In this document: in pieces, positions 1-8,372 of the stretch
How positions within the stretch are numbered: position 1 is the first letter of the stretch
Layout: every line of letters starts with the position of its first letter
DNA from: Hypsibius dujardini
Lineage: Eukaryota > Tardigrada > Eutardigrada > Parachela > Hypsibiidae
Reading direction: 5' to 3'
Assembly (NCBI GenBank): GCA_001579985.1
Contig: LRSR01001505.1
Coordinates: 1 to 34,340 of the forward strand
DNA length: 34,340 nt
Notes under the pieces: generated by a model
Database searches by the model: none
Told to the model about the DNA's origin: nothing
Seen by the model: the letters and a program-made list of their open reading frames with translations, nothing else
Translations under genes and position numbers: made by a program

Positions 1-265
1 AGAGCCGGGCTTTGCTAGCTTGGAGTTTGAGAAAGTAAAGTGAAACGATATCTGCGACGTCGTTCGAATCTCAGGACTTTCACTGTAATTTTTATATGTA
101 GGGAAAACAACTTTTTTGTCCACCAAATGCGTGCCAGGGTCAGTATACTATCCTACTTTCTGCCAGTTGGGGTTAATTCTGGAAGTCGGATTCAATTTGT
201 CCTACTTCCCAAAATCCTAAACATTTCGGAATTTTAACGAGTTTATTTTCTGGCAAAAATGTTGA
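1..265 (+). repeat. Left arm of a long inverted repeat (about 260 bp)
   Basis: Bases 1-265 match the reverse complement of 4588-4845 nearly throughout: both arms start agagccgggctttgctagct, both carry gacgtcgttcgaatctcagg, and both end near ttttctggcaaaaat. The arm starts at base 1, so it may continue outside the window. The homology resumes further in (tgtgtaatgggaactagggc at 643-662, matched at 4553-4573), so the two arms are one element interrupted by later insertions. Could be long terminal inverted repeats of a DNA transposon, or two copies of one repeat in opposite orientation. Confidence 0.8.
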
Positions 266-303
266 CAGATTTTTTGCGGAAAATTAGACGGAAAGATATC
301 TTT

Positions 304-642
304 GTGTACGAGGTAAAGGCCGTTAACCAGGCCGCTTTTAGAAATCGTTACTTAACCAGGCCGCTTTTTTCGACGTTGATTTCCCGGCGCTGCAGTGCTG
401 CCATGGCATAACAGATGGCTTGAAAACATTCAGAAAAATTCTCTGATCCATTCTAGTTCGTTCCTAAGCCTCACGGTTTGAATTTGAGTCCAAAAAAAGG
501 AAGCGAAGAATCTCAATGGAGAAGTGTGCAAGTAGTCCGGTAGAGGCGCCACTTCGGTTCCATCTCCCTGGGTTGACTTCGCAAAAATGACTTATGCGCC
601 ACCTGTTGGCCTGCCGGCCTGGTTAACGGCCTTTACCTCGTA
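304..642. mobile_element. Foldback MITE inserted in the left arm
   Basis: The ends are inverted copies of tacgaggtaaaggccgttaa (starting about 308 and ending about 642). The bases tgtg flank both sides. The opposite arm near 4570 lacks this segment and reads straight through tgtgtaatggg, so it acts as an empty site and supports a 4-bp target duplication. Length is about 335 bp. No coding capacity seen. A partial second copy of the terminus (cgttacttaaccaggccgct) follows the left end at 347-366. Confidence 0.65.
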
Positions 643-1496
643 TGTGTAATGGGAACTAGGGCAGGTTCTCCATCCAGCTTCATCTCGTTCCATTCGATCA
701 TTCTTTCGTTTGCGGAAGGGAAACAGGACAAGACCGTTGGTATAATCCAGTTCCTTAAGGACATCCCCTGAAAACACACACGTGTCTCCAGGAGCTTCCA
801 GTCATCTTCGGATTGTGTGTTCCGCCGGAAATTGCTAAGAAGCTTGGAGAAAACCGGGTCTTTCTGGCGCACAATTTCCCTTAGCGTGGCGAATTGAAAG
901 TTCCCCATTAGTTGTTTTGTCCAAATGTGGCGTCCAACGGCCTCCAGTTGTGCAGGGTCTCCAAGCAGCACGATGGACTCGCTGATTGTTGGTGTTGCTG
1001 AAGCTGCAAAGAATCACGTCCAGCGCTACCAGCAACCGCTCCTCCATCATGCTAACCTCATCCACAAAGATGACTTTGACGTTGGCAAACTCCAGGGCTT
1101 TCCATTTCCCCTTTTGGACGGAGCAGTTGTAATCAAGGTCGAGATTGAGCCAGGAATGGAAAGTACAGCCCTAAGTGAAAAGAATAAAGTAATTGCAATG
1201 ATGCGGCTGATACGACTAAAATTCGACGCCTCACCCCGACAAGATAAGCAGCCTGACTGTAACTGTGACCGCATACGGCCATTGGTTATTTTTGCAGTAG
1301 GCAATCATTCCTTTTAGGATGTGGCTCTTCCCAACTCCAGCGTCTGTGACAAATCGCATGGGCTTTACTGGTATTGAAACGTTAAACTGAGTTTTCTTAA
1401 CTCCGTTGATGAGAAGAAGAACGCGTTTGCCGGCATCCCAGCGCTGGATGATATATTCATACAGATTTTCCTGACTGTCTGTGAAGGTCTTTCGGA
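633..1496 (-). pseudogene. PIF1-like helicase fragment (mobile-element type), broken
   Basis: Read on the minus strand, three blocks line up in the order expected of PIF1/RecD-like SF1 helicases. First is a lead-in (FRKTFTDSQENLYEYI, then KPMRFVTDAG) running into Walker A GVGKSH at about 1320-1340. Next is Walker B IFVDEVSMMEERLL at about 1035-1070. Last is LLGDPAQLEAVG at about 940-975, followed by LREIVRQKD and a FRRNTQ segment. An in-frame TGA lies near 1225-1240, the segment around 1150-1240 is poorly preserved, and a frameshift near 985 separates Walker B from the LLGDPAQ block. The reading ends at 633, where a MITE begins. PIF1 helicases unwind 5'-3'; this subgroup is common in Helitrons and other large transposons. 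The copy cannot make a functional protein. Family call sure, element type unsure. Confidence 0.8.
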
Positions 1497-1582
1497 ACTA
1501 TGTGGGATTTACGAATCTAAATAACAGGTTCTAGCAGTTGACTATGGTAAAGTAAATTGCACCTAAATGTCGTCAAGGCTAC

Positions 1583-2424
1583 TCATTGAGCAGGTTCATC
1601 GTGTTGTTCGCCGTCCTGCGCCCCGGTCTCCATGGCCCGCCAGCGAGCGGCGGTGACACGCCGACCTTCGGGCCAGACTTCGTCGAGGAGCTTCTGCATA
1701 TCCTGATCTTCCAGTCAGCTGCGGTCAATGAACCAGTTCGAGCCAGTTCTATCATCTGTTCCTGGTTGAAGCCACGCAGGCCTGACTTCTCCATATAGTA
1801 AGGGTCAAACTCGCTAATCTCCCTGGTTTTGAAGATAAGCGAGAAAAGCAGCCAGGGAGCTGTTTTTCTCGGTTATCTACTCGCTAATTGTGTACATCTG
1901 TCTTGTGAGTGGTCCATGTCAGTTGAGATTAGCGAAGGAGACACAGCCTCAGCTAAGCCGGGGGGCGTGTCCTCGTATCACCGTTGCAAGAGCGTGCAAA
2001 ACCAGGGAGATTAGCGAGTTTGAATTAGCGAAATAATAAGCAAACTTTGAATCCCTTAGTGCTTAGCCTCCTCACCCTTTTTGACAATTCCGAGGACAAT
2101 GCAGACGCCGAGATAAGATCCGTGTTCCTCATGCCAAGCCTTCAGTTATGCCAGGCGGACGGGGCGTTCCTCTGGAATCCGCTTCTTGCAGTACTGCTCC
2201 GCGTTAACGCCGAAAGCAGAATAAAAGGCAAACCGGCACACTGCTTCCTTGCGTAGACGAAGAGTCCCCTTGTAGCCGTCAAGGTCAACCACGCGGCGCG
2301 GCCACTTCTTCTTCGGCAAAGGCTTCCCAGCAGACAGACAGGCAGGTATACACATCTGAATGCTGTGCAGGCCTGAAAATGTCACCTTTTCGTGACCAAC
2401 GACGATCTGAAATACGAGCCACAA
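1583..2424 (-). pseudogene. Unidentified mobile-element ORF split by a MITE
   Basis: Minus strand. The upstream half (2424 down to about 2059) reads ...KKWPRRVVDLDGYKGTLRL... and, after one in-frame TAA near 2145-2150, ...LGIVKKGEEAKH. The downstream half (1798 down to 1583) reads YYMEKSGLRGFNQEQMIELA..., then after a one-base shift near 1710 MQKLLDEVWPEGRRV... to a stop. Removing the foldback element at 1801-2058 and one TA joins AKH to YYMEKSG in the same frame, so the halves were one reading frame. The family is not recognised. It is charged, Trp- and Arg-containing, with no membrane segment. It lies just upstream of the helicase fragment on the same strand, so both may come from one transposon. 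The first 30 codons overlap the repeat also found at 11737. Confidence 0.5.
1799..2058. mobile_element. TA-flanked foldback MITE (same family as 30030-30201)
   Basis: Contains inverted copies of caaactcgctaatctccctg near 1806 and 1995-2015; the right end reads actttgaatcccttag. TA sits at both borders (1799-1800, 2057-2058). The left terminal inverted repeat has lost about 40 bp compared with the copy at 30030-30201. It interrupts the unidentified ORF. Confidence 0.75.
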
Positions 2425-2621
2425 ATTACGTAATAAACTATCAAAGTCCGCTTCCTTAATTGAAAAGTACAGGCGTTTTCCAAATTCTCTAATGATCTAA
2501 ACAGAGTCTGCATTATGGACCCAGAAGAAGCATCAGTTTAACAACAACGGCATGTAGCGAAACGAAGTAGCATATGAGATACTGTAGTCAAAGCAGGGAA
2601 GAAAGGGTGCGAGTGAGAAGC
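2331..2621 (-). repeat. Dispersed repeat A, copy 1, first part
   Basis: Closely matches 11737-12025: both start at cagacagacaggcaggt, share tgtgcaggcctgaaa and cgacggcatgtagcgaaacg-type blocks, and end at gcgagtgagaag. In the second copy the sequence continues directly into the block seen here at 4202-4552, so this copy is split by the insertion 2623-4196. One end is a short CAGA run. Confidence 0.8.
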
Positions 2622-2622
2622 A

Positions 2623-4196
2623 CTAGTACACATCTGGCGTACGAAAAGTTTTTTTCCCGTACACATTAAGGACGAATCGTCACCTTAAATTTGTACGTAG
2701 AAATAGCGGCTTATATCATGCATATTATATACGGCCACCAAAAAAACGTACGCCGTACATATCATGTACGACCGCATTTATTTTAATCCGTGTGTACAGT
2801 TTTCAGTCCTTAAAAACATTACGCAGGAAAAATAGTGTCGGACAAAAATCTTTAGAGAATTCTTTTGTAACTCGTCAGGCGTATTTTATACATATTTTGT
2901 ATGGCCATACGGTTATGCTCAGGTCTTATAAATTTTGTAGAGCTGGATGGGCGGAAAAGTTTTAGTCAATGCCTTCATCTTCCTGTGGATTTCTATCCTA
3001 CGATTTAACACGAAACTATTACCACCACAAAATGAACGATCGCATTCATTTTAATCATTTTTTAATTGATTTTAGACTTCTGCTATACGACTTAACACGA
3101 AACTATTATCTGTGTTTGTTTGAAAACAATTCTGGAAATTGTTTACAAAAGTTTCATTCGGAGGGGCTAAATATCGAATCCTGCGAACTACAGACGCTTG
3201 ACAACCAAGATATAATAGCGCCCGAATATTGTTCCAGTCTTCCCACAGCCGTGAAACGTGAACGCAAAAGTTTCGCAATATTTCGCGAAAATGCAAAAAC
3301 TGTTTCAGAACTATTTTTGCATACACATTTCGCCGTGTTTTAAAATAATTAGAAATCCCACCACTGCGTCCCACAAGATGCCAAACCCTGGGCACCCTGC
3401 ACAGACTTTTATTCTGTCATTTATTTCTAAAAACGTATACAGCTGTGTCTGCAACAGCTTCCGGTTGTAAGTCGGACCACCCTCTTTTGGTGTAAACATG
3501 GACCACCCTATTGCATTAGTAAATTCCCACAAACCATGAGCGGCAAAATTGATTGCTTGATTTTTCCAACGGCTCAATTGAATATTCTTTCTATTGATCG
3601 ATTGATTGAGAACGGCAACTCCTGAACCTGTTACTCCACGGAAAGTCAAGCTCCTTCAGAGGAATGCCGTTCTGGTCGTGCTGGTCCATCACTTTTCGGG
3701 ACCGATTCTCATATTAGCCAAAATAACCGCCAATTTCTCGATGGGTCTTCCCTCCACCGTGCATCAAAAAAATTGCCCTGACTTTCCGTGGAGTAACAGG
3801 TTGAGGAGGTGCCGTTTTCAATCAATCGATCAATAGAAAGAATATTCAATTGAGCCAGTGGAAAAATCAAGCTATCAAGTTTGTCGCTCATGGTTTGTGG
3901 GAATTCACCAATGCAATAGGGTGGTCAATGTTTACACCAAAAGAGGGTGGTCCGACTTATAGCCGGAAGCTGTTGCAAACACAGCTGTAGTCTGCTCGCG
4001 TTTCGAATAAGAATGAATAAGGCGTAAAAATTTTGAACGCTCACACATATCGCTTCACATAAATTTACACGGATAAAAAGAGTGGTCACACGCCCTAAGA
4101 ACGATCTCAAAAATTCTGTGCGGAATGGCGTATAATTTGTGTGAAAATTTATTTTTTCATATGACTTTTCGTACTTAATTTTTTCATGTGTACTAG
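2623..4196. mobile_element. DNA transposon inserted in repeat A
   Basis: The left end ctagtacacat...gtacgaaaagt and the right end acttttcgtac...atgtgtactag are inverted. Copy 2 of repeat A (12024) has no such insert: gagtgagaag runs straight into ggaatcagcgc. About 1.57 kb, AT-rich, no transposase recognised; the ORFs inside look like chance. Bases 3190-4100 recur at 4912-5290. It holds a further nested foldback element at 3438-3989. Target duplication not clear (a few extra bases at each junction). Confidence 0.7.
3438..3989. mobile_element. Long foldback element with TA target duplication
   Basis: Roughly 210-bp arms (3440-3650 against 3771-3987) are near-perfect inverted copies: cagctgtg, ttccggttgtaagtcggacc, accaccctcttttggtgtaa and tccacggaaagtcaag all recur in reverse. 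The related sequence at 5150-5170 reads aaaacttacaatctgctcgc with no insert, where this copy has the element between TA and TA, so 5158 serves as the empty site. The whole element would fold into one hairpin. No transposase. Confidence 0.85.
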
Positions 4197-4201
4197 GGAC
4201 G

Positions 4202-4552
4202 GGGAATCAGCGCATCCTGAACTCCTGACTTGAAGACAGCTTGCCGTGCTCTCATTCGAAATCCACCGTGATGTCGAAGTCCAGGTCGCGCTAGAGTAAG
4301 AAAGACAAGAATGAGACCGAGGACTCATACACTGCCGTTCGTTCGATATCTTTCAGTAAAGCAAATCCGACCAATAAATTAATATAATAATCAGAATCTC
4401 ACTTGGCAGACACTAACAAACACCAACGAACTGAAGACCCGGAAGAATTATCCCGATGACAGTTTATCTCCGCCAAAATGTGCTTTCCCCTTGAACTGCA
4501 ATGGTCGAACCTGGAATGTAAAACAGAACCTTCGTCTTAGAACTGTAGATGC
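4202..4552 (-). repeat. Dispersed repeat A, copy 1, second part
   Basis: Matches 12024-12547 (less an insert there) and, at its end, 15075-15190. All three copies stop at the same bases, cagaactgtagatg or its variant. On the minus strand two short exon-like readings recur: QVRPLQFKGKAHFGG, and RDLDFDITVDF preceded by a ctctag acceptor. The second has an in-frame TGA in this copy. Base differences among the copies are partly at synonymous positions. Confidence 0.8.
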
Positions 4553-4587
4553 CCTAGTTCCCATTACACATACAGAATTCTGGCAAA

Positions 4588-4845
4588 AATTTTGCCAGAA
4601 AATGTACTCGTTAAAATACCGAAATTTTTAGGATTTTGGGAAGTAGGACAAATTTAATCCGACTTCCAGAATTAACCCCAACTGGCAAAAAATAGGATAG
4701 TATACTGACCCTAGTACGCATTTGGTGGACAAACAGTTTTTTTCCCTACATATAAAAACTAGTGAAAGTCCTGAGATTCGAACGACGTCGCGGTATCGTT
4801 TCTGCTTTACTCTCTCAAACTCCAAGCTAGCAAAGCCCGGCTCTG
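4588..4845 (-). repeat. Right arm of the long inverted repeat
   Basis: Reverse-complement partner of 1-265. Just inside it (4553-4573) lies ccctagttcccattacacat, the same bases that end the helicase fragment at 643-663. The original element therefore extended into helicase sequence on this side too, before repeat A was inserted at 4552. Confidence 0.8.
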
Positions 4846-4911
4846 AGCAAACGGTTCGATAGAAATAAACTCATGTGACCGTTAGAATCTCAGGATTTTC
4901 ACTGTGTCGCA

Positions 4912-5290
4912 GAATTATCGCAAACCAAGGTATAATAGCGCTTGAATATTGTTCCAGTCTTCCCGGGGCCGTGAAACGTACAAGCAAAAGTTTCGCAATT
5001 CTTCGCGAAAATGCTAAAACTGTTCCAGAACAATTGCTGGACACATATTTCGCCGTGTTCTAACATAATCAGGATCCCACCTTTGCGTCCTACAAGATGC
5101 CAAACCCTGGGCACCCTGCAGACTTTTATTTTTGTCATTTATTTTTAAAAACTTACAATCTGCTCGCCTTTCGAATAAGAATGAATAAGGCGTATAAATT
5201 TTGAAAGCTCACATTCACTGAAAGCTTCACATTCACTGATAAAAAGAGTGGTCTTAGTAAGTGACTCAGAAAATACTGGAACATTTCCAC
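4912..5290 (+). repeat. Copy of the 3190-4100 repeat, lacking the foldback insert
   Basis: Shares tataatagcgc(c/t)(t/c)gaatattgttcc, tttcgccgtgtt and tgccaaaccctgggcaccct with 3205-3400, then gaataagaatgaataaggcg with 4007-4026. It runs through uninterrupted where the other copy carries 3438-3989. Just before it, 4882-4906 has a short copy of the gaatctcagga(t/c)tttcactgt motif of the 1-265 arm. Confidence 0.8.
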
Positions 5291-6115
5291 GGTAAATATT
5301 AGTTTTTAATATTGCGAATAATACTTAGCTTTTCATGTCTTATCGGATTTTCTACAAGTCAATCAGCCACTTAGACATATCACAAGACTTATTTTGCCGA
5401 GAATAAAGCCAACCCGGCATTTTTGTCGCCAACCGACTTGATTGCTTGATTACCAGAAAGTGCCTCTTCTGACGAACAAGTCGCAACCGACAATTATTTT
5501 TATTGATCTTATTATTTACTGTTGATCTTGATCTTCTTATCAAAAACGTAAGTAAAGCGGATTAAATTTATTTTAAGAGGGCTAATAAAAAGATAACGCG
5601 TCACCGAATAAAAGGTTTCATCCAGAAATGTTTAGCAAGTAATATATCGTTTACATTAATTGCAGTATGAAATAAACGTTATCATGAAATGAAACACATT
5701 TATGAAACGAAAAGTCGTCAATTCAGTAGTAAGTATGAGTAATGCGCAGTTTCATGTGTATAGTTTTCTCAAGAATATCACTGCAAAAATATGTTTGATG
5801 GAATTTACCTGGAACGTTAAATTTTAGGCGCCATTTGTATCAAATACTTATTATTTTATATTTTAAAATCATATTCTTAATTTAGTTTTAAATTTCAGTT
5901 TTAAATCTCTAAATATTGCACAATTAACTAGCATGTTTGCCTTCGTTTCGCCATTAGTTTTTCACCGTCGGCTGTACAGCAGCCCGCAGCGCAACTGACT
6001 CGCAGCGAGCTGCGCAGGGCACTACTTCTAACCCTGCACACAAGGATGCTATGGTACGATACTACAAAGCACAAAGCTGGAGGGATACGTCAGGTGGTGC
6101 CGTGATATCAAGGCG
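5291..6115. other. AT-rich spacer, no gene seen
   Basis: About 800 bp, strongly AT-rich to about 5930, then GC-richer from 5950. Reading frames are short and unconserved in appearance. No splice-bounded exon could be supported. Confidence 0.5.
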
Positions 6116-6245
6116 ATGACGGCAGCGACATAGCGGCGGCGGAATGGTTAGATACGGCGGCAGCGACATAGCGGCGACGGAATGGTTAGATACGGCGGCA
6201 GCGACATAGCGGCGACGGAATGGTTAGATACGGCGGCAGCGACAG
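6116..6245 (+). repeat. 38-bp tandem repeat, about 3.4 units
   Basis: The unit ggcggcagcgacatagcggc plus gacggaatggttagatac recurs at a 38-base period with only an occasional change (gcggcggcggaa against gcggcgacggaa). It is followed by CA-rich degenerate runs (acacgga / acacaga) at 6276-6316 and 6380-6415. Confidence 0.9.
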
Positions 6246-6448
6246 CGTTTGCCGACGACGCCGGGACGCCGGGACACGGACACAAACACAGACACAGGCA
6301 CAGACACAGATACAGGTGAAATCGTTAACAGGCAAATCTTGTTCGGATAAGCCATCAATTTGCCCAGGTCACTATGTTGGACACGGACACGGACACGGAC
6401 ACGAACACAGACAAAGACGCTAACAATTGTTTTTGTTTGCCTGAGCAG

Positions 6449-6812
6449 AAAAGACATCAGTTTACGTCACTGCAAGACGGGGAGATGTGGACCCCGATCA
6501 AGAACTTTCCACCACAGCTGTAAAGCCACAACCTTCGAAGAAGGCCACGGACTGAGCTAATGCCAGGCAATCTGGAAACTGTCAGTGTGGATGATGCTGG
6601 TGCAGATTGTCTGCTCGGCTCCCCTGACGGTGACCTACTCCCTAATTCAGTATTATCCCAACGAAGCACAAATCCCGTATAGGCACGACCTCAATTCCTT
6701 CTCAATCATGCTGACGTCTTTGAATATGGTCGTGAACCCGCTGATCTACTGTATCTTCTTCCGTGATCTCCGCGAGGAAAAAATTCAGCTGGTCCGCTGC
6801 CGCTGCTTGTAA
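6449..6812 (+). pseudogene. GPCR pseudogene, last exon (loop 3 to C-terminus)
   Basis: After a plausible acceptor (tttgtttgcctgagcag) the frame reads a hydrophilic loop, KTSVYVTARRGDVDPDQELS ... PSKKATD, then TGA at 6553. Shifting by one base, it continues as AIWKLSVWMMLVQIVCSAPL (TM6), a loop, and SIMLTSLNMVVNPLIYCIFF (TM7 with an NPLIY motif), then a basic tail to TAA at 6810-6812. That order is the rhodopsin-like GPCR intracellular loop 3, TM6 and TM7. The stop plus frameshift and the lack of any upstream TM1-5 exon within 6 kb say this is a dead remnant. An alternative is a live last exon starting near 6563 (caggcaatctgg), but no partner exons were found. Confidence 0.65.
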
Positions 6813-7493
6813 CCAACGTCTTTTATTACTTTAAATTGGGGTTGCGCCTCAACACGTTAAAAACATTTGGATCTTGCGAAAAAAGTTTCACTCTGCTTAA
6901 AAATGGATCGCTTCGCCTGGCGTATAATAGCACATCACTGTCGATAATCGTGGCAGCAAGGAATTCACGCTGGGGTTGGCCGTATCAAAATTTCTAGGCA
7001 CATTTTCTATAAATGCAATCAACCCGACAATGGTATATGAATAACAACGCACCCATGCATTACAAGGCGCAGTTGAACACTACAAAAGTTAGCGTGATAG
7101 TAATTGAGTAATGATAAGGATCAGAAGCAGGTGCGCAGAACTTTTTCCCGAAAATTAGGATCTGATTACTAATCGTTAAAAATGGTGGGTGATCGACGCG
7201 AGACATTACATGGTAATCATGACTATTTACTAAGGGTGGCGTTTTATAAGATTACTTTAAATAACAAAGGTATGGTAATTGGTAAAATACACACATTTTT
7301 TATAACATTATATGCGGATGGCGCCTTAGCCGAGGTTCTTCTGTCGGTCGTCCTTTTGCGAAGGATAAGAGAACCATCTTTCCACCTAAAGGAAAAAAAT
7401 GTTATATTCAATTTAATAGTGCGTGTGGTTGTGACTCATCTTACGTACACTGACGCGTTAAAGTTCCTGCGCTGTGCCTAATGACGCTGCCTT
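6813..7493. other. Spacer, no supported gene
   Basis: A 99-codon open frame lies at 7182-7481, but its composition and lack of splice context give no support. This is 3' flank of the single-exon gene on the minus strand and of the GPCR remnant on the plus strand. Confidence 0.4.
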
Positions 7494-8372
7494 CTACGGT
7501 GATACAGCAACGGTGGTGTGCCTCTTCATTTCTGCAATTTTTTCCATCAACAATTTCTCCTTCTGCTTCCACTCTACGTCCGCCAATGCCTTCTGTTTCT
7601 GTGCCTCGGCCAACCTGATGCTGAGGACCTCCGGATCAGCGGATGCGTCGAATGCCAGCAGGGCATCCATTTCTGCGACCGTCATCGCGAGCTTGGCCTC
7701 GGTCGTTTTTAATTCGGTCATGTAGGCGATAGATGTTCGCGCCAGAGTCCAGGTCTCTTGGCTTCCCAGAGCGATCAACGTCCGGTATACCCAGGCAAGA
7801 ACCTCGTCAGCTCCTAGTCCGGGACAGAGAGCAAAAAGTACACCAGTGACGATACCGAAGACTGTGTTCACGACCACACCTCCGACGCCCATCATAGAGT
7901 CTCTGATTTCTTGGTCCGAAATGCAGCGCTTCCCGAAGTATTCCACCAATCCGCCGCCCAAGCCACAGACTCCCCCGATGGCCATGAGGCAGCCGATTCC
8001 AAGTGGTCCGAGAAAGATCGCTAGCACAACAAAAACCAGGAAAGTGACAGTACTCCCAGCACAGCGCAGGAAGGCTCTTTTCATAAGGTCCAGTTCGCGC
8101 CTGGCCATGGCTGAATTGGGTTCGTGTTTCCGGCTCTGCACGAAGTGGTAGGCACCGGATATAAGGCCGATGACCGGAATGCCCTGTATAACGTTATCAA
8201 AGATTTCTGCATTTCCTGATTTTTGGAGCCGTTCTCGCAGTTGCAGAATCCGCTTCCGGCCTTCCAACAGAGCCTTTTGAATTTCAGGATCGTTGGCTTT
8301 GGATTGAAGTTTCCGAAGCAAATCCTTCAAGCTGGCTTCATGGTTTGCTTCCCTGCTCAGGACAGAACCCAT
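7494..8372 (-). CDS. Unknown membrane protein with putative N-myristoylation site, 292 aa
   Basis: Single uninterrupted frame on the minus strand. I chose the ATG at 8372 because no ATG lies further upstream in the frame and because it gives MGSVLSRE, which fits the N-myristoylation rule (Gly2, Ser6). Seen in the protein: a charged helical N-terminal part (residues about 8-52); a hydrophobic patch around 60-77; a long Gly-rich hydrophobic stretch at about 105-145 (FLVFVVLAIFLGPLGIG then GGVCGLGGG); a second at about 160-184 (MGVGGVVVNTVFGIVTGVLF); and a Lys/Glu/Ala-rich C-terminal coiled-coil-like tail (AEAQKQKALADVEWKQKEKL). The two Gly-rich segments could form a membrane hairpin. The family is not recognised. 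It may be an intronless gene or a retrocopy. Length, clean frame and domain layout argue that it is real. Confidence 0.75.
   Translation of the reverse strand: MGSVLSREANHEASLKDLLRKLQSKANDPEIQKALLEGRKRILQLRERLQKSGNAEIFDNVIQGIPVIGLISGAYHFVQSRKHEPNSAMARRELDLMKRAFLRCAGSTVTFLVFVVLAIFLGPLGIGCLMAIGGVCGLGGGLVEYFGKRCISDQEIRDSMMGVGGVVVNTVFGIVTGVLFALCPGLGADEVLAWVYRTLIALGSQETWTLARTSIAYMTELKTTEAKLAMTVAEMDALLAFDASADPEVLSIRLAEAQKQKALADVEWKQKEKLLMEKIAEMKRHTTVAVSP

Noticed and set aside
7182-7481. 99-aa ORF upstream of the single-exon gene
   Set aside because: No start-context, domain or composition support; probably 3' flank.
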